DNA from: Bacillota bacterium
GTDB lineage: Bacteria > Bacillota > Clostridia > Christensenellales > Aristaeellaceae
Length of the DNA: 64,000 nt
Direction of reading: 5' to 3'
Assembly: GCA_030057655.1 (NCBI GenBank)
Contig: JASGUQ010000009.1
Location: 1 to 64,000 of the forward strand
This document shows positions 1 to 7,166 of this stretch, one piece after another. The position numbers and the translations under genes were made by a program. The notes under the pieces were generated by a model that ran no database searches, had not been told where the DNA came from, and saw nothing but the letters and a program-made list of their open reading frames with translations. The number at the start of each line of letters is the position of its first letter. Positions within the stretch are counted from its first letter, which is position 1.

Positions 1-239
1 GCATCCGGCATGATGAGGAGTTTACCGAGGCCTTCCTTCGCGCGACGCTGAAAAGCAAGGCGGACACGGCCATCATCCCCATGCAGGACATCCTGCATTT
101 GGACGGGAGCGCCAGGATGAACCTTCCGGGCACGGTGGGCGGCAACTGGCTCTGGCGCATGAAGCCGGACGCCATCACGCCAAAACTGACCAAGTGGCTC
201 CGGGACCTGAACAAGGATGGGGAAAGGGAGCCGGTCTGA
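1..239 (+). CDS. malQ: 4-alpha-glucanotransferase, C-terminal end (partial)
   Basis: Only the last 78 codons are in the window; the reading frame starts at base 3 and ends with TGA at 237-239. The translated tail has the typical end of GH77 amylomaltases: a QDIL-LDG stretch, then RMNLPGT, then GNWLWR, followed by a short charged tail. MalQ transfers maltooligosaccharide segments between alpha-1,4-glucans in the cytoplasm during starch, maltodextrin or glycogen use. The match to the conserved C-terminal block is strong although the catalytic domain lies outside the window. A strong stem-loop follows 13 bases after the stop, so this is the last gene of its transcript. Confidence 0.88.
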   Translation, partial: IRHDEEFTEAFLRATLKSKADTAIIPMQDILHLDGSARMNLPGTVGGNWLWRMKPDAITPKLTKWLRDLNKDGEREPV

Positions 240-251
240 ACTATCTCGCGC

Positions 252-283
252 AAAAAGAGCCTTTCGCTTGAAGGCTCTTTTTT
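252..283 (+). terminator. Rho-independent terminator after malQ
   Basis: A perfect 12-bp stem (252-263 with 271-282) with a 7-base loop ends in a run of T and begins with a run of A, so it can work in both directions. It closes the malQ transcript. Confidence 0.9.
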
Positions 284-336
284 GATGGGCTTGCTTTCAG
301 CCGGAAGGCTTTCTGACGACGTCTGTCGTGATAATA

Positions 337-492
337 CTGAATGAAAGAATAAATGCACCGATGGGCCGAGAGATTTTGATGGCTCCGCTAAGCCGAAAGA
401 ACGAGGCGTAGCCGCAGTCCTACGCTGAGTGAAGGAGGCAACGCGGAGGCGCAAAAGATCCGGCCCATCAAAGCATTGATGATTGAATTCAG
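337..492 (+). repeat. 156-bp terminal-inverted-repeat element, copy A (complete)
   Basis: The unit begins CTGAAT and ends ATTCAG, and TA lies directly outside each end (335-336 and 493-494). The two arms are imperfect inverted repeats of roughly 33 bases, and an inner pair (around 370-390 and 441-460) extends the foldback, so the whole unit can form one long hairpin around a core containing GGCGTAGCC. A second complete copy of nearly the same length, also with TA at both ends, lies at 18554-18710 in the opposite orientation, and two halves lie at 3036-3110 and 5443-5494. No protein is encoded. Size, terminal repeats and TA flanks resemble MITEs moved by IS630/Tc1-type transposases; no transposase is in the window. 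Its right end overlaps the glnA stop codon. Confidence 0.75.
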
Positions 493-1811
493 TATAATAC
501 CAGGTACTTGTCCAACTCCCACTGGTTGACCTGCAGGCTGTATTCCTCCCATTCCTTTTCCTTACCAAGGACGTAGTGGGACATGATGTGGCTGCCCAGG
601 GTCTGGGCGACCAGGCTGTCCTGCTTCATTTCCGACACGGCTTCCAGCAGGGTTTTGGGCAGCGGCTCGATCCCCCTGTTTTTGCGCTGGGTCGCGGACA
701 TGGCATAGATGTTCTCCGCCACCTCGTTTGGCGGGACCGCCTTGGTTTTGATGCCTTCAAGGCCGGCTTTTAACAAAAGCGCCAGGGCCAGATAGGGATT
801 GCAGGAGGGGTCCGGGCTGCGCAGCTCCAGCCGGGTGCCGCGCCCGCGTGCGGAGGGAATGCGGATCAAAACAGAGCGGTTACGGGCGGACCAGGACTTG
901 TAGCAGGGCGCCTCATAGCCGGGAACCAGGCGTTTATAGGAATTGACCAGGGGGTTTAAGACCGCGGTCATGCCCGAGATGTGGTTTAAAAGCCCGGCGA
1001 TAAAGCTGTAGGCCTCTTTTGACAGTTCCTTTTCCCCCGCCGGGTCGTGGAAGATGTTCTTCCCGTCCTTAAACAGGGACATGTTGGTGTGCATGCCGGA
1101 ACCGTTGATGCCGCAGATGGGCTTGGGCATAAAGGTGGCGTGCAGGCCGTGCTGCTGGGCGATGGTTTTGACCGCCAGCTTGAAGGTCATGATGTTGTCC
1201 GCGGTCCTTAAGGCATCGGCGTATTTGAAGTCGATCTCATGCTGGCCGGGGGCGGACTCATGGTGGGAAGCCTCGATCTGAAAACCCATGTCCTCCAGCG
1301 CCAGGCAGATGTCGCGCCTGGCGGTTTCTCCCCGGTCAAGCGGAGCCAGGTCAAAATAATCGGCCTCATCATTGGTGTGCGTGGTGGGATGGCCGTTTTC
1401 ATCCGTGTGGAAGAGGAAAAACTCGCACTCAGGGCCCACGTTGAAGGTGTAGCCAAGGCCCTCCGCCTCCCTGATGACCTGTTTTAAAATGTGCCTGGGA
1501 TCGCCGGAAAAAGGCTGGCCGTCGGGCGTGTGCACGTCGCAGATCATGCGCGCGACCTGGTCGTCCGCCTTGTGCCAGGGAAGCAGGGCAAAGGTGTCCA
1601 GGTCCGGATGGAGCATCATGTCGGATTCCTCCAGGCGCAAAAAGCCCTGGATGGAGCTGCCGTCGATGGTGACCTGGTTTTTAAGGGCGCGCTCGATTTG
1701 GGAAGCGGTGATGGTGATGTTCTTGGGCTGGCCGAAAATATCGGTAAACTGCAAGCGAATAAAGCGGATGCCCTTTTCCCGGATCATATCGATAACTGCT
1801 TCCTTTGTCAT
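489..1811 (-). CDS. glnA: Glutamine synthetase type I, alpha subgroup
   Basis: Makes glutamine from glutamate, ammonia and ATP in the cytoplasm as a dodecamer. The 440-residue length and lack of the adenylylation-loop insertion place it in the GSI-alpha group of Firmicutes. Visible motifs include FTDIFGQPK near the N-terminus, SSIQGFLRLEESDM (the loop with the feedback-inhibition arginine of Bacillus GlnA), GPECEFFLF, ASHHESAPGQHEIDF, GSGMHTN, and NRSVLIRIP with R-G-T-R-LE-RSPDPSCNPYLA. I chose the ATG at 1809-1811 because GGGAGAG lies just upstream; a longer frame to 1835 has no such site. The stop codon lies inside the end of repeat copy A. A second synthetase of another subgroup is at 48907. 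Confidence 0.96.
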   Translation of the reverse strand: MTKEAVIDMIREKGIRFIRLQFTDIFGQPKNITITASQIERALKNQVTIDGSSIQGFLRLEESDMMLHPDLDTFALLPWHKADDQVARMICDVHTPDGQPFSGDPRHILKQVIREAEGLGYTFNVGPECEFFLFHTDENGHPTTHTNDEADYFDLAPLDRGETARRDICLALEDMGFQIEASHHESAPGQHEIDFKYADALRTADNIMTFKLAVKTIAQQHGLHATFMPKPICGINGSGMHTNMSLFKDGKNIFHDPAGEKELSKEAYSFIAGLLNHISGMTAVLNPLVNSYKRLVPGYEAPCYKSWSARNRSVLIRIPSARGRGTRLELRSPDPSCNPYLALALLLKAGLEGIKTKAVPPNEVAENIYAMSATQRKNRGIEPLPKTLLEAVSEMKQDSLVAQTLGSHIMSHYVLGKEKEWEEYSLQVNQWELDKYLVLY

Positions 1812-1890
1812 GTGCTCTCCCTGCTTTTGTTTCAATATACTTTTACAGGCTTCCCGTCAAATAAAAAAGCCTGCGGAAATAACCGGATTA

Positions 1891-2907
1891 TTAGCCCTCT
1901 TTGACCGGCGCAATCGACTCGCCGGCAATCAGCTCGCAAGGCAAGAGGACGTGGCTGTTTTTGCCGCCGTCTATCATTTCCCGAAGAATGCGGACAGACT
2001 CCTGCGCGATTTGCTTCCTGGGCTGGCGCACCGTGGTCAGGGCGGGCACCAGGTAGCGCGTCAGCTCGATCCCGTCAAAGCCGATGACGGACACGTCCTG
2101 GGGCACTTTCAGTCCCGCGTCCGACAGCGCACGGATGGCGCCGATGGCCATGATGTCGCTCGCGGCGAAAATGGCCGTGAACTTTTTGCCCTGGTCCAAA
2201 AGGTTTTTGACCCCTTCATGCGCGGACGCCAGGGTGAAATCCACCTCCGCGAACAACCCGGGATCATAGGAAAGCCCGGCTTCATGAAGGGCGTCCACCG
2301 CACCGTGCAGGCGCTGACCGGTGGAATCATCTACCTTGGAAAAATAGCCCAGCAGCGCGATGTTTTTATGGCCCAGTTCGATGAGCCTGCCGACCGCCAT
2401 CTTCCCCGCCCTGCGGTTGTTGATGCTGATGGAGGACACATGGGCGCAGTCGATGTGGTTGGCCTCGATGGTCGCGTAGACCTGGGGCAATTCCAGGCGC
2501 TTGACCTCGTTCTCCTGGCCTTCCAGGTTGGAACCCAGGAAAATAACCCCCTGCAGGCGGTGCTCCATGTACAGCTTGCGGGCGGCCAGAAACGGGTTGG
2601 CCTTTTCATCGATGATCTCCATGATGAACTGGAAGCCCGTGCCGCGGCCGGCCTCCAGAACATCCTCCGCCATGCTGATCAGAAAACTGTTGCTGCGCCC
2701 GGCCAGGATCACACCGATGGCAGCCTTGTTCAGCTGCTTTAGGTTGCTGGCGTTTTGATTTCTGATGTAGTTCATCTTCTTGACCATGGCCAGAACGCGC
2801 GCGCGGCTGCCCGGGTCCACATCCTGGCGGTCATTGAGCACGCGGGACACGGTGGAAATGCTGACGCCGGCCGCTTTGGCCACATCCTTGATGGTCACAA
2901 TCCGCAT
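1891..2907 (-). CDS. LacI-family transcriptional regulator
   Basis: A 338-residue repressor of LacI/GalR type. It has an N-terminal helix-turn-helix (TIKDVAKAAGVSISTVSRVLN, residues about 4-24) and a periplasmic-binding-protein-like sensor domain ending with the usual block around VIGFDGIELTRYLVPALTTV and IAQESVRIL. The start at 2905-2907 has GGTGAGG just upstream and follows a consensus promoter; the longer frame to 3057 would include that promoter. It normally binds an operator and releases it on binding a sugar or nucleoside. No transporter or sugar enzyme is adjacent apart from malQ 1.6 kb away, so the ligand cannot be assigned; control of malQ-linked genes is only a guess. Confidence 0.93.
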   Translation of the reverse strand: MRIVTIKDVAKAAGVSISTVSRVLNDRQDVDPGSRARVLAMVKKMNYIRNQNASNLKQLNKAAIGVILAGRSNSFLISMAEDVLEAGRGTGFQFIMEIIDEKANPFLAARKLYMEHRLQGVIFLGSNLEGQENEVKRLELPQVYATIEANHIDCAHVSSISINNRRAGKMAVGRLIELGHKNIALLGYFSKVDDSTGQRLHGAVDALHEAGLSYDPGLFAEVDFTLASAHEGVKNLLDQGKKFTAIFAASDIMAIGAIRALSDAGLKVPQDVSVIGFDGIELTRYLVPALTTVRQPRKQIAQESVRILREMIDGGKNSHVLLPCELIAGESIAPVKEG

Positions 2908-2949
2908 ATCCTCACCGCCTTTCACAGTCCAAAAAGTTAAGGTTTGTCC

Positions 2950-2978
2950 AGTATAAAAAAGCCCCGCCGCCCTGTCAA
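2950..2978 (-). promoter_or_regulatory. Promoter of the lacI-type gene
   Basis: On the minus strand TTGACA (2978-2973) and TATACT (2955-2950) are separated by 17 bases, which predicts a start near 2943 and a leader of about 36 bases before the regulator's ATG. The spacer is shared with one arm of the hairpin at 2955-3002. Confidence 0.85.
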
Positions 2979-3002
2979 GCGCGCGGCATCGGCAGCGGGG
3001 CT
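2955..3002 (-). terminator. Minus-strand terminator-like hairpin overlapping a promoter
   Basis: A 12-bp GC-rich stem with one mismatch (2960-2971 with 2990-3002) is followed on the minus strand by TTTTTT. It would stop transcripts entering from the 3125-5291 genes. The 3' arm and T-run double as the spacer of the lacI promoter, so termination and initiation share the same bases. Confidence 0.6.
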
Positions 3003-3035
3003 GCAGCAACAACGCCATAAATTCTCCCGGCCATA

Positions 3036-3110
3036 TTGAACGAAAGATTAAATGCACAGATAGGCCGAGGAATTTTGATGGCTCCGTTCAGTCGAAAGAA
3101 CGAGGCGCAA
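3036..3110 (+). repeat. Left half of the 156-bp repeat (copy B)
   Basis: The first ~75 bases match the left arm and part of the core of copy A (TGAA.GAAAGA..AAATGCAC, GGCCGAG, ATTTTGATGGCTCCG, CGAAAGAACGAGGCG) in the same orientation, preceded by TA. The match stops at about 3110, 15 bases before the stop codon of the S51 peptidase gene. The missing right half is found at 5443-5494, on the other side of the AT-rich genes. Confidence 0.7.
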
Positions 3111-3124
3111 CCGGGTGAAAAGCC

Positions 3125-3808
3125 TTAAAATAAAACTTTTTTGTTCAAACCAGTATCACTCCAAGAAAGCATATATGCATTTTTAATAGGATTAGATTTA
3201 ATCACATAAATTTCATAATTATCCCAAACAATCGCTACTTGATTTTCTATTGCAATCGCATCTGTTATCTGTCCAGAATAGAACTCATCAAAGCCTGCTC
3301 TTTCAGGCTCATCATAATGAGGACAATGTAAATAAGGAATGATGCCCAAACCTTTAACCCATTTATGTTTTGGATTTTCGATATTTTCTATAAACTCACT
3401 ATCACTATGTCCAGCGATAAACCAGCATATAGAACCTGCACTTAATCCTGATAGTATTTTGCCGCTTTTATATGCATTGATTAACGCTTTGTCTACACTA
3501 TACTTCCTCCAAACTTCCATCATATAAGCAGTGTTTCCACCACCTACATAAATGATATCCGCACATTCAATCTTCTCATTCACTTCTTCAATATTCACAT
3601 CAGTATTACACAGATGCAAGGTGTCTGTTTTACATCCTAAATTTTCATATAAACCATTAATCGTTTGAATATAAGTCTCAGCATCTTCACTTGCTGTAGG
3701 GATAAATAAGAAGTTTGGTTTTTCTTTTTTTGATGACTCAACAATTAATTTATCTATGTCATAAGTTTCATTTTCGGATACTTCTCCGCCACCAATTGCT
3801 ACAATCAT
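3125..3808 (-). CDS. Peptidase S51 family protein (PepE/cyanophycinase-like)
   Basis: A 227-residue protein with the S51 fold signature: a glycine-rich MIVAIGGGEV start, IPTAS near residue 37, IIYVGGGNT at about residue 85-92, and the nucleophile elbow GLSAGS (Ser at about residue 123). Members of the family cleave Asp-X dipeptides or cyanophycin; the substrate here cannot be read from the sequence. It has no signal peptide and should be cytoplasmic. GGAGG sits six bases before the ATG. Base composition is far more AT-rich than the flanking purB and lacI genes, and the gene lies with two GNAT genes between the two halves of a repeat, which suggests acquisition by transfer. Confidence 0.85.
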   Translation of the reverse strand: MIVAIGGGEVSENETYDIDKLIVESSKKEKPNFLFIPTASEDAETYIQTINGLYENLGCKTDTLHLCNTDVNIEEVNEKIECADIIYVGGGNTAYMMEVWRKYSVDKALINAYKSGKILSGLSAGSICWFIAGHSDSEFIENIENPKHKWVKGLGIIPYLHCPHYDEPERAGFDEFYSGQITDAIAIENQVAIVWDNYEIYVIKSNPIKNAYMLSWSDTGLNKKVLF

Positions 3809-3925
3809 TTACATCCTCCAATTATAAAATTTTTTTGATAAAAAGTATCTTTTCACCTAATCTCACTTAATTTCCTTTATTAGTATTTGACTTGAACCCC
3901 AGTCATCATTGTTACTATCTGCCGT

Positions 3926-3985
3926 TGTCATAATTATGACACGAAACCCGGAGAAGAGGTCAAGAATAAACACTGTTTTTGGCTG
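3926..3985. repeat. Palindrome-led intergenic repeat, unit 1
   Basis: A perfect 16-bp palindrome (TGTCATAATTATGACA, 3926-3941) is followed by CCCGG-GAAGA, then TCAAGAATAAA and a T-rich stretch. A degenerate version with the same order of blocks lies at 4738-4800. Both lie in the gap downstream of a GNAT gene within the AT-rich island. Confidence 0.45.
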
Positions 3986-4085
3986 TTTTTAAATTCATAG
4001 AATCCCGTGAAATCAAGCTTCTCTGCGTGTATCATTTGCCTGACATCAGGGATTTTAACGAATTTCGGTACAAGGAAATCGGAAT

Positions 4086-4574
4086 TTAATAATCAAAAAT
4101 ATTCTTATCGACTTTGATGGTCATTGTCAGTTTTTCACCCTTGTACGGTTTTCTTATCTCAATCATATTCAAAACCGTATATCCTTTTGAACGAAGAAAA
4201 CTAATCGCATTTTCATTATTTGGGTGTACATAATTGAATACGGTATCTTCTCCCATTAATGCTGCCAGCTCCTCTGCTTTATTAAAGAGCATTGATGCAA
4301 CGCCCTTTCTCCTGTGTTCTTTACTTACATAAATATGTTCGACCCATAGACATGGTTCTTCAACCCTACAAACAATGTAGCCCATCAAAACTCCATCATC
4401 TTCTGCAGCAAATACAGGATAACCGGAATTTAAAAAGTCAATAATTTCTTCCTTCCCCGAATCTATATCCGCTTGGGATATAATGTTTTTATATTCTCGC
4501 AATGTCACCCGAAAATCGGCAACAAGCGGAGCAACTCGATCTGCTGCTTCTTTGTTAATTCTGATTATCTTCAT
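4086..4574 (-). CDS. GNAT-family N-acetyltransferase
   Basis: A 162-residue single-domain GNAT. The acetyl-CoA binding motif A is clear (VEHIYVSKEHRRKGVASMLF, with the Q/RxxGxG/A-type pyrophosphate loop RRKGVA), and motif B follows (NENAISFLRSKGYTV). Such enzymes move an acetyl group from acetyl-CoA to an amine; small stand-alone members modify antibiotics, amino acids, peptides or protein N-termini, and I cannot choose between these. The ATG at 4572-4574 is preferred because GGAGG lies five bases upstream; the ATG at 4586 would lie before that site. It is AT-rich like its island neighbours. Confidence 0.85.
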   Translation of the reverse strand: MKIIRINKEAADRVAPLVADFRVTLREYKNIISQADIDSGKEEIIDFLNSGYPVFAAEDDGVLMGYIVCRVEEPCLWVEHIYVSKEHRRKGVASMLFNKAEELAALMGEDTVFNYVHPNNENAISFLRSKGYTVLNMIEIRKPYKGEKLTMTIKVDKNIFDY

Positions 4575-4737
4575 ATACTCCTCCACATATTCAACACCTT
4601 TATACTAACACCCTCAGCAATTATATCATTGGTTAAAACTTAATCCGATAAGCCGCATTAGATTTCACATTTTTTTCTTATTCCTTCTCTTTGAGGAAGC
4701 TCTGACACACTGTTAGTTATTGCATTTTCATCCTTTA

Positions 4738-4800
4738 GCATTATTATGACATCCTCCCCGGGAGAAGAATCGTCAATAAATAAAATAGACTTAGTTTTTT
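4738..4800. repeat. Palindrome-led intergenic repeat, unit 2 (degenerate)
   Basis: GCATTATTATGACA, then CCCGGGAGAAGA and TCAATAAATAAA, repeat the block order of 3926-3985 with a decayed palindrome. It lies in the gap between the two GNAT genes. Confidence 0.4.
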
Positions 4801-4865
4801 TCAGTCTTTATATGGAATGCTTATCGAAAATGTTTTTTTGATTTGACCTCAAAAGAATTCACAGT

Positions 4866-5291
4866 CTAAAAGCTGCCATTCATAACAAGCAGATTTCCAA
4901 TCGGGATTGAAAACCCCAAAGACAGATACATCTCTATATCACAATCCGCACAGCCAACACTTAATGAAGCTACCCCGCTTTCATTATATGCATACTTTAC
5001 CAATTCCCGTGCTATTCCCTGATGACGGTACAAAGGGAGAATATAGAAATCTTCAAATACTCCGCTATCCTTATAATTAAACGTTGAAAAACCGACAGTT
5101 ATGGAACAGCATCCTATCAGTTTTTCGTTCTCCCAAACACCATAAAAATTAATTTTGTTTTCATCAATCGCTTTCATCAATTGTTCTTTATCTCTGTTTT
5201 CCGGCTCCTTCTCTCCAATCTCGTTCTTATAGGATCTTTGAATATCCCAAAGGGCGTCAATTTGCGAAATTGCAATCTTTTGATAATTCAT
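4866..5291 (-). CDS. GNAT-family N-acetyltransferase (second copy type)
   Basis: A 141-residue GNAT-fold protein. Motif A is at FEDFYILPLYRHQGIARELV (residues about 79-98, with RHQGIA as the CoA pyrophosphate loop). The final segment is SLGFSIPIGNLLVM. It is shorter and only distantly related to the neighbour at 4086, so it is not a recent duplicate. AGAGGA is placed eight bases before the ATG. It is AT-rich and transcribed in the same direction as the other island genes and purB. The substrate cannot be predicted. Confidence 0.78.
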   Translation of the reverse strand: MNYQKIAISQIDALWDIQRSYKNEIGEKEPENRDKEQLMKAIDENKINFYGVWENEKLIGCCSITVGFSTFNYKDSGVFEDFYILPLYRHQGIARELVKYAYNESGVASLSVGCADCDIEMYLSLGFSIPIGNLLVMNGSF

Positions 5292-5442
5292 CTTTTGTCC
5301 TCTAATTTCAAATTAATACTATTATTTTAGTACATTATTTCTCTTCTGTTCTCTAATAAAGGGCTTAGAAGTCAGTCGCCAATGTTTCTGTTAAGCCCGG
5401 AAAGACGAAGGCTTTCCCGGGATGCGAGCGCAGGCTGCGGTG

Positions 5443-5494
5443 ACGCGGAGGCGCAAAAGATCCGGCTCATCAAAGCATTTCCGATTGAGTTCAG
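5443..5494 (+). repeat. Right half of the 156-bp repeat (copy C)
   Basis: These 52 bases match 441-492 of copy A at 47 of 52 positions and without gaps (ACGCGGAGGCGCAAAAGATC, then CGGC.CATCAAAGCATT and the terminal TTCAG). The left half is not next to it; before it lie different short inverted repeats (about 5355-5435). It ends 5 bases from the purB stop codon, just as copy A ends at the glnA stop. Confidence 0.75.
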
Positions 5495-5498
5495 CATT

Positions 5499-6941
5499 TT
5501 ACAGACTGATCTGCGAGTCCATCCCCGCCACGTTTTCAAAGGCCTTGAGCTGCTCCCCGGCTTCGCCTTCCAGGTATTCCGTCACCTGTTCCACAGCGCG
5601 GCCAACATAGTCCATGGGGTTGAGCAGATCCTTCAGATCCTCTTCCTTCAGGAAGAAAGCCGGGTCCGCGGCGATGCGGGTTAAGAGGTCATTGGGCAGG
5701 CCCTCCTGCTTCACGCGCCTGCCGGCGGCCATCGCGTGCTCCCTGATCTTCTCATGCAGGTCCTGGCGGTTGCCGCCCAAAACCACGGCCTTCATCAGGA
5801 CGTTCTCCGTGGCCATGAAGGGCAGTTCGTCAAGCAGGTGCTTTTCCATCATCTTGGGGTAGACCACCAGGCCCTTGGCGATGTTCTCATACAGGGTCAA
5901 AAGGCCGTCCGCCGCCAGAAATCCCTCTGAGAGGGAGATGCGTCGGTTGGCGGAATCATCCAGGGTGCGCTCCAGCCACTGGGCCGCCGCGGTGTGATCG
6001 GCGTTCAGGGCGTTTGTGATGATGAAGCGGGCCAGGGCGGCCATGCGCTCCGCGCGCATGGGGTTCCGTTTATAGGGCATGGCGGAGGAACCGACCTGGG
6101 CGGTCTCAAAGGGCTCCTCCACTTCTTTTTCGTGCTGCAACAGGCGCAGGTCGTTTGAAAACTTATAGGCGCTTTGCGCGATGCCCGAGAGCACCGACAG
6201 CGCCAGGCTGTCCATTTTTCTGGAATAGGTCTGTCCGGAGACCGCGACAGGGCGGGAAAAGCCCATCTTCCGCGCGATCAAATCATCCAGTTCCCTGACC
6301 TTGTCATGGTCGCCCTCAAACAGGGACAGGAAGGAGGCCTGGGTGCCGGTCGCGCCCTTGCTGCCAAGCGGGCGAAGGACGGACAGGAAATGGTTGACCT
6401 CCTCCAGGTCCATCAGGATGTCCTGCAGCCACAGGCAGACGCGCTTGCCAAAGGTGGTGGGCTGGGCGGCCTGGTAGTGCGTGTAGGCCAGCATGGGCAG
6501 GTCTTTATATTTGTCCGCCGCGGCGTACAGCGCCCTGGCCGTGCCAAGCAGCCGCCTTCTGATCAGGAGCATGGCGTCCCTGATGATCAGGACATCTGCG
6601 TTGTCCGTCACATAGCAGCTGGTCGCGCCCAGGTGGATGATGGGCGCGGCCTTGGGGCAGACCTCGGCATAGGCCTTCAGGTGGGCCATCACGTCATGGC
6701 GAAGCGCCCTCTCAAAAGCGGAAATGACCTCAAAATCCACATCCTCGGTGTGCTCCTGAAGTTCAAGAACCTGTTCCTTGGTGATGTTCAGACCCAGCTC
6801 CATCTGGCTTTGCGCCAGAATGTTCCACATCCTCCTCATCAGGCGCGCCCGGTGCGCCTGGGAAAACAGGGCCTGCATCTCCTTCCCTGCGTAACGGGTG
6901 GAAAAAGGGCTTTGATAGGTTTCCTGATTTGCTCCGCTCAT
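5499..6941 (-). CDS. purB: Adenylosuccinate lyase
   Basis: Catalyses two steps of purine synthesis: SAICAR to AICAR plus fumarate, and adenylosuccinate to AMP plus fumarate. The 480-residue protein shows the fumarase/aspartase superfamily order: HLGATSCYVTDNAD (residues about 103-116), TFGKR-type helix, and the signature SSAMPYKRNPMRAERM that carries the mobile catalytic loop. Length suits the longer PurB branch of Clostridia. Its ATG overlaps the stop of an 11-codon upstream ORF with a strong ribosome-binding site (6938-6973), while its own site is only a GAGG about 11 bases upstream, so it may be translated by coupling. A promoter is visible at 6989-7017. Confidence 0.96.
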   Translation of the reverse strand: MSGANQETYQSPFSTRYAGKEMQALFSQAHRARLMRRMWNILAQSQMELGLNITKEQVLELQEHTEDVDFEVISAFERALRHDVMAHLKAYAEVCPKAAPIIHLGATSCYVTDNADVLIIRDAMLLIRRRLLGTARALYAAADKYKDLPMLAYTHYQAAQPTTFGKRVCLWLQDILMDLEEVNHFLSVLRPLGSKGATGTQASFLSLFEGDHDKVRELDDLIARKMGFSRPVAVSGQTYSRKMDSLALSVLSGIAQSAYKFSNDLRLLQHEKEVEEPFETAQVGSSAMPYKRNPMRAERMAALARFIITNALNADHTAAAQWLERTLDDSANRRISLSEGFLAADGLLTLYENIAKGLVVYPKMMEKHLLDELPFMATENVLMKAVVLGGNRQDLHEKIREHAMAAGRRVKQEGLPNDLLTRIAADPAFFLKEEDLKDLLNPMDYVGRAVEQVTEYLEGEAGEQLKAFENVAGMDSQISL

Positions 6942-6973
6942 TTCACATATCCTCGATCATATTGATAAATCAC
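6938..6973 (-). CDS. Short upstream ORF coupled to purB
   Basis: An 11-codon frame, GTG to TGA, encodes MIYQYDRGYVK. AAAGGAG is placed eight bases before the GTG, a better site than that of purB itself, and the stop TGA overlaps the purB start in an ATGA. It lies between the purB promoter and purB. The arrangement suggests translational coupling or a sensing leader; no function of the peptide itself is known. Confidence 0.5.
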   Translation of the reverse strand: MIYQYDRGYVK

Positions 6974-6988
6974 TTGGGTTTCTCCTTT

Positions 6989-7017
6989 ATTTTATGCGGT
7001 TTTCAGGCCTTGGTCAA
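6989..7017 (-). promoter_or_regulatory. purB promoter
   Basis: Minus strand TTGACC (7017-7012), 17-base spacer, TAAAAT (6994-6989). It lies just upstream of the short ORF and back-to-back with the ABC-F promoter at 7031. Confidence 0.75.
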
Positions 7018-7030
7018 CCGCGCCGCCTGC

Positions 7031-7060
7031 TTGACAAGCTTTTCCGCCTTTCACTATAAT
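7031..7060 (+). promoter_or_regulatory. Consensus promoter of the ABC-F gene
   Basis: TTGACA (7031-7036) and TATAAT (7055-7060), both perfect, with an 18-base spacer. The predicted start near 7067 leaves about 100 bases of leader containing a short ORF and two nested hairpins. Confidence 0.9.
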
Positions 7061-7089
7061 CACAATAAGAAATCAAGGAGGGCATCCCT

Positions 7090-7110
7090 TTGAAGAAGAT
7101 CCTGCGCTGA
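7090..7110 (+). CDS. Leader peptide of the ABC-F gene (6 codons)
   Basis: AAGGAGGG (7075-7082) lies seven bases before a TTG that opens a six-codon frame, M-K-K-I-L-R, ending in TGA. The last three codons form one arm of a helix that covers the ribosome-binding site of the following ABC-F gene. The layout matches the stalling leaders of inducible antibiotic-resistance genes, in which a drug-bound ribosome halts on the leader. Confidence 0.72.
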   Translation: MKKILR

Positions 7111-7160
7111 CATTTACTTTCAGCAAAAAAGCATAAAGGCTTTTTTGCGTGTGCGCAGGA
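7100..7160 (+). promoter_or_regulatory. Translational attenuator of the ABC-F gene
   Basis: Bases 7100-7107 (TCCTGCGC, within the leader ORF) are the exact complement of 7153-7160 (GCGCAGGA), which contains half of the AGGAGG of the ABC-F gene. Inside lies a perfect 10-bp hairpin (7123-7132 with 7139-7148). In the folded state the ribosome-binding site is hidden; a ribosome stalled on the leader would free it. The inner hairpin has six T in its 3' arm and may also pause or stop transcription. Confidence 0.7.
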
Positions 7161-7166
7161 GGATAT

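Noticed and set aside
1474-2742. 422-codon plus-strand frame
   Set aside because: Runs antisense through glnA and the lacI-type gene, both of which have clear families and ribosome-binding sites.
3809-5350. Integron-like cassette array in the GNAT island
   Set aside because: The repeats lack attC-type core sites (GTTRRRY and RYYYAAC) and no integrase is present.
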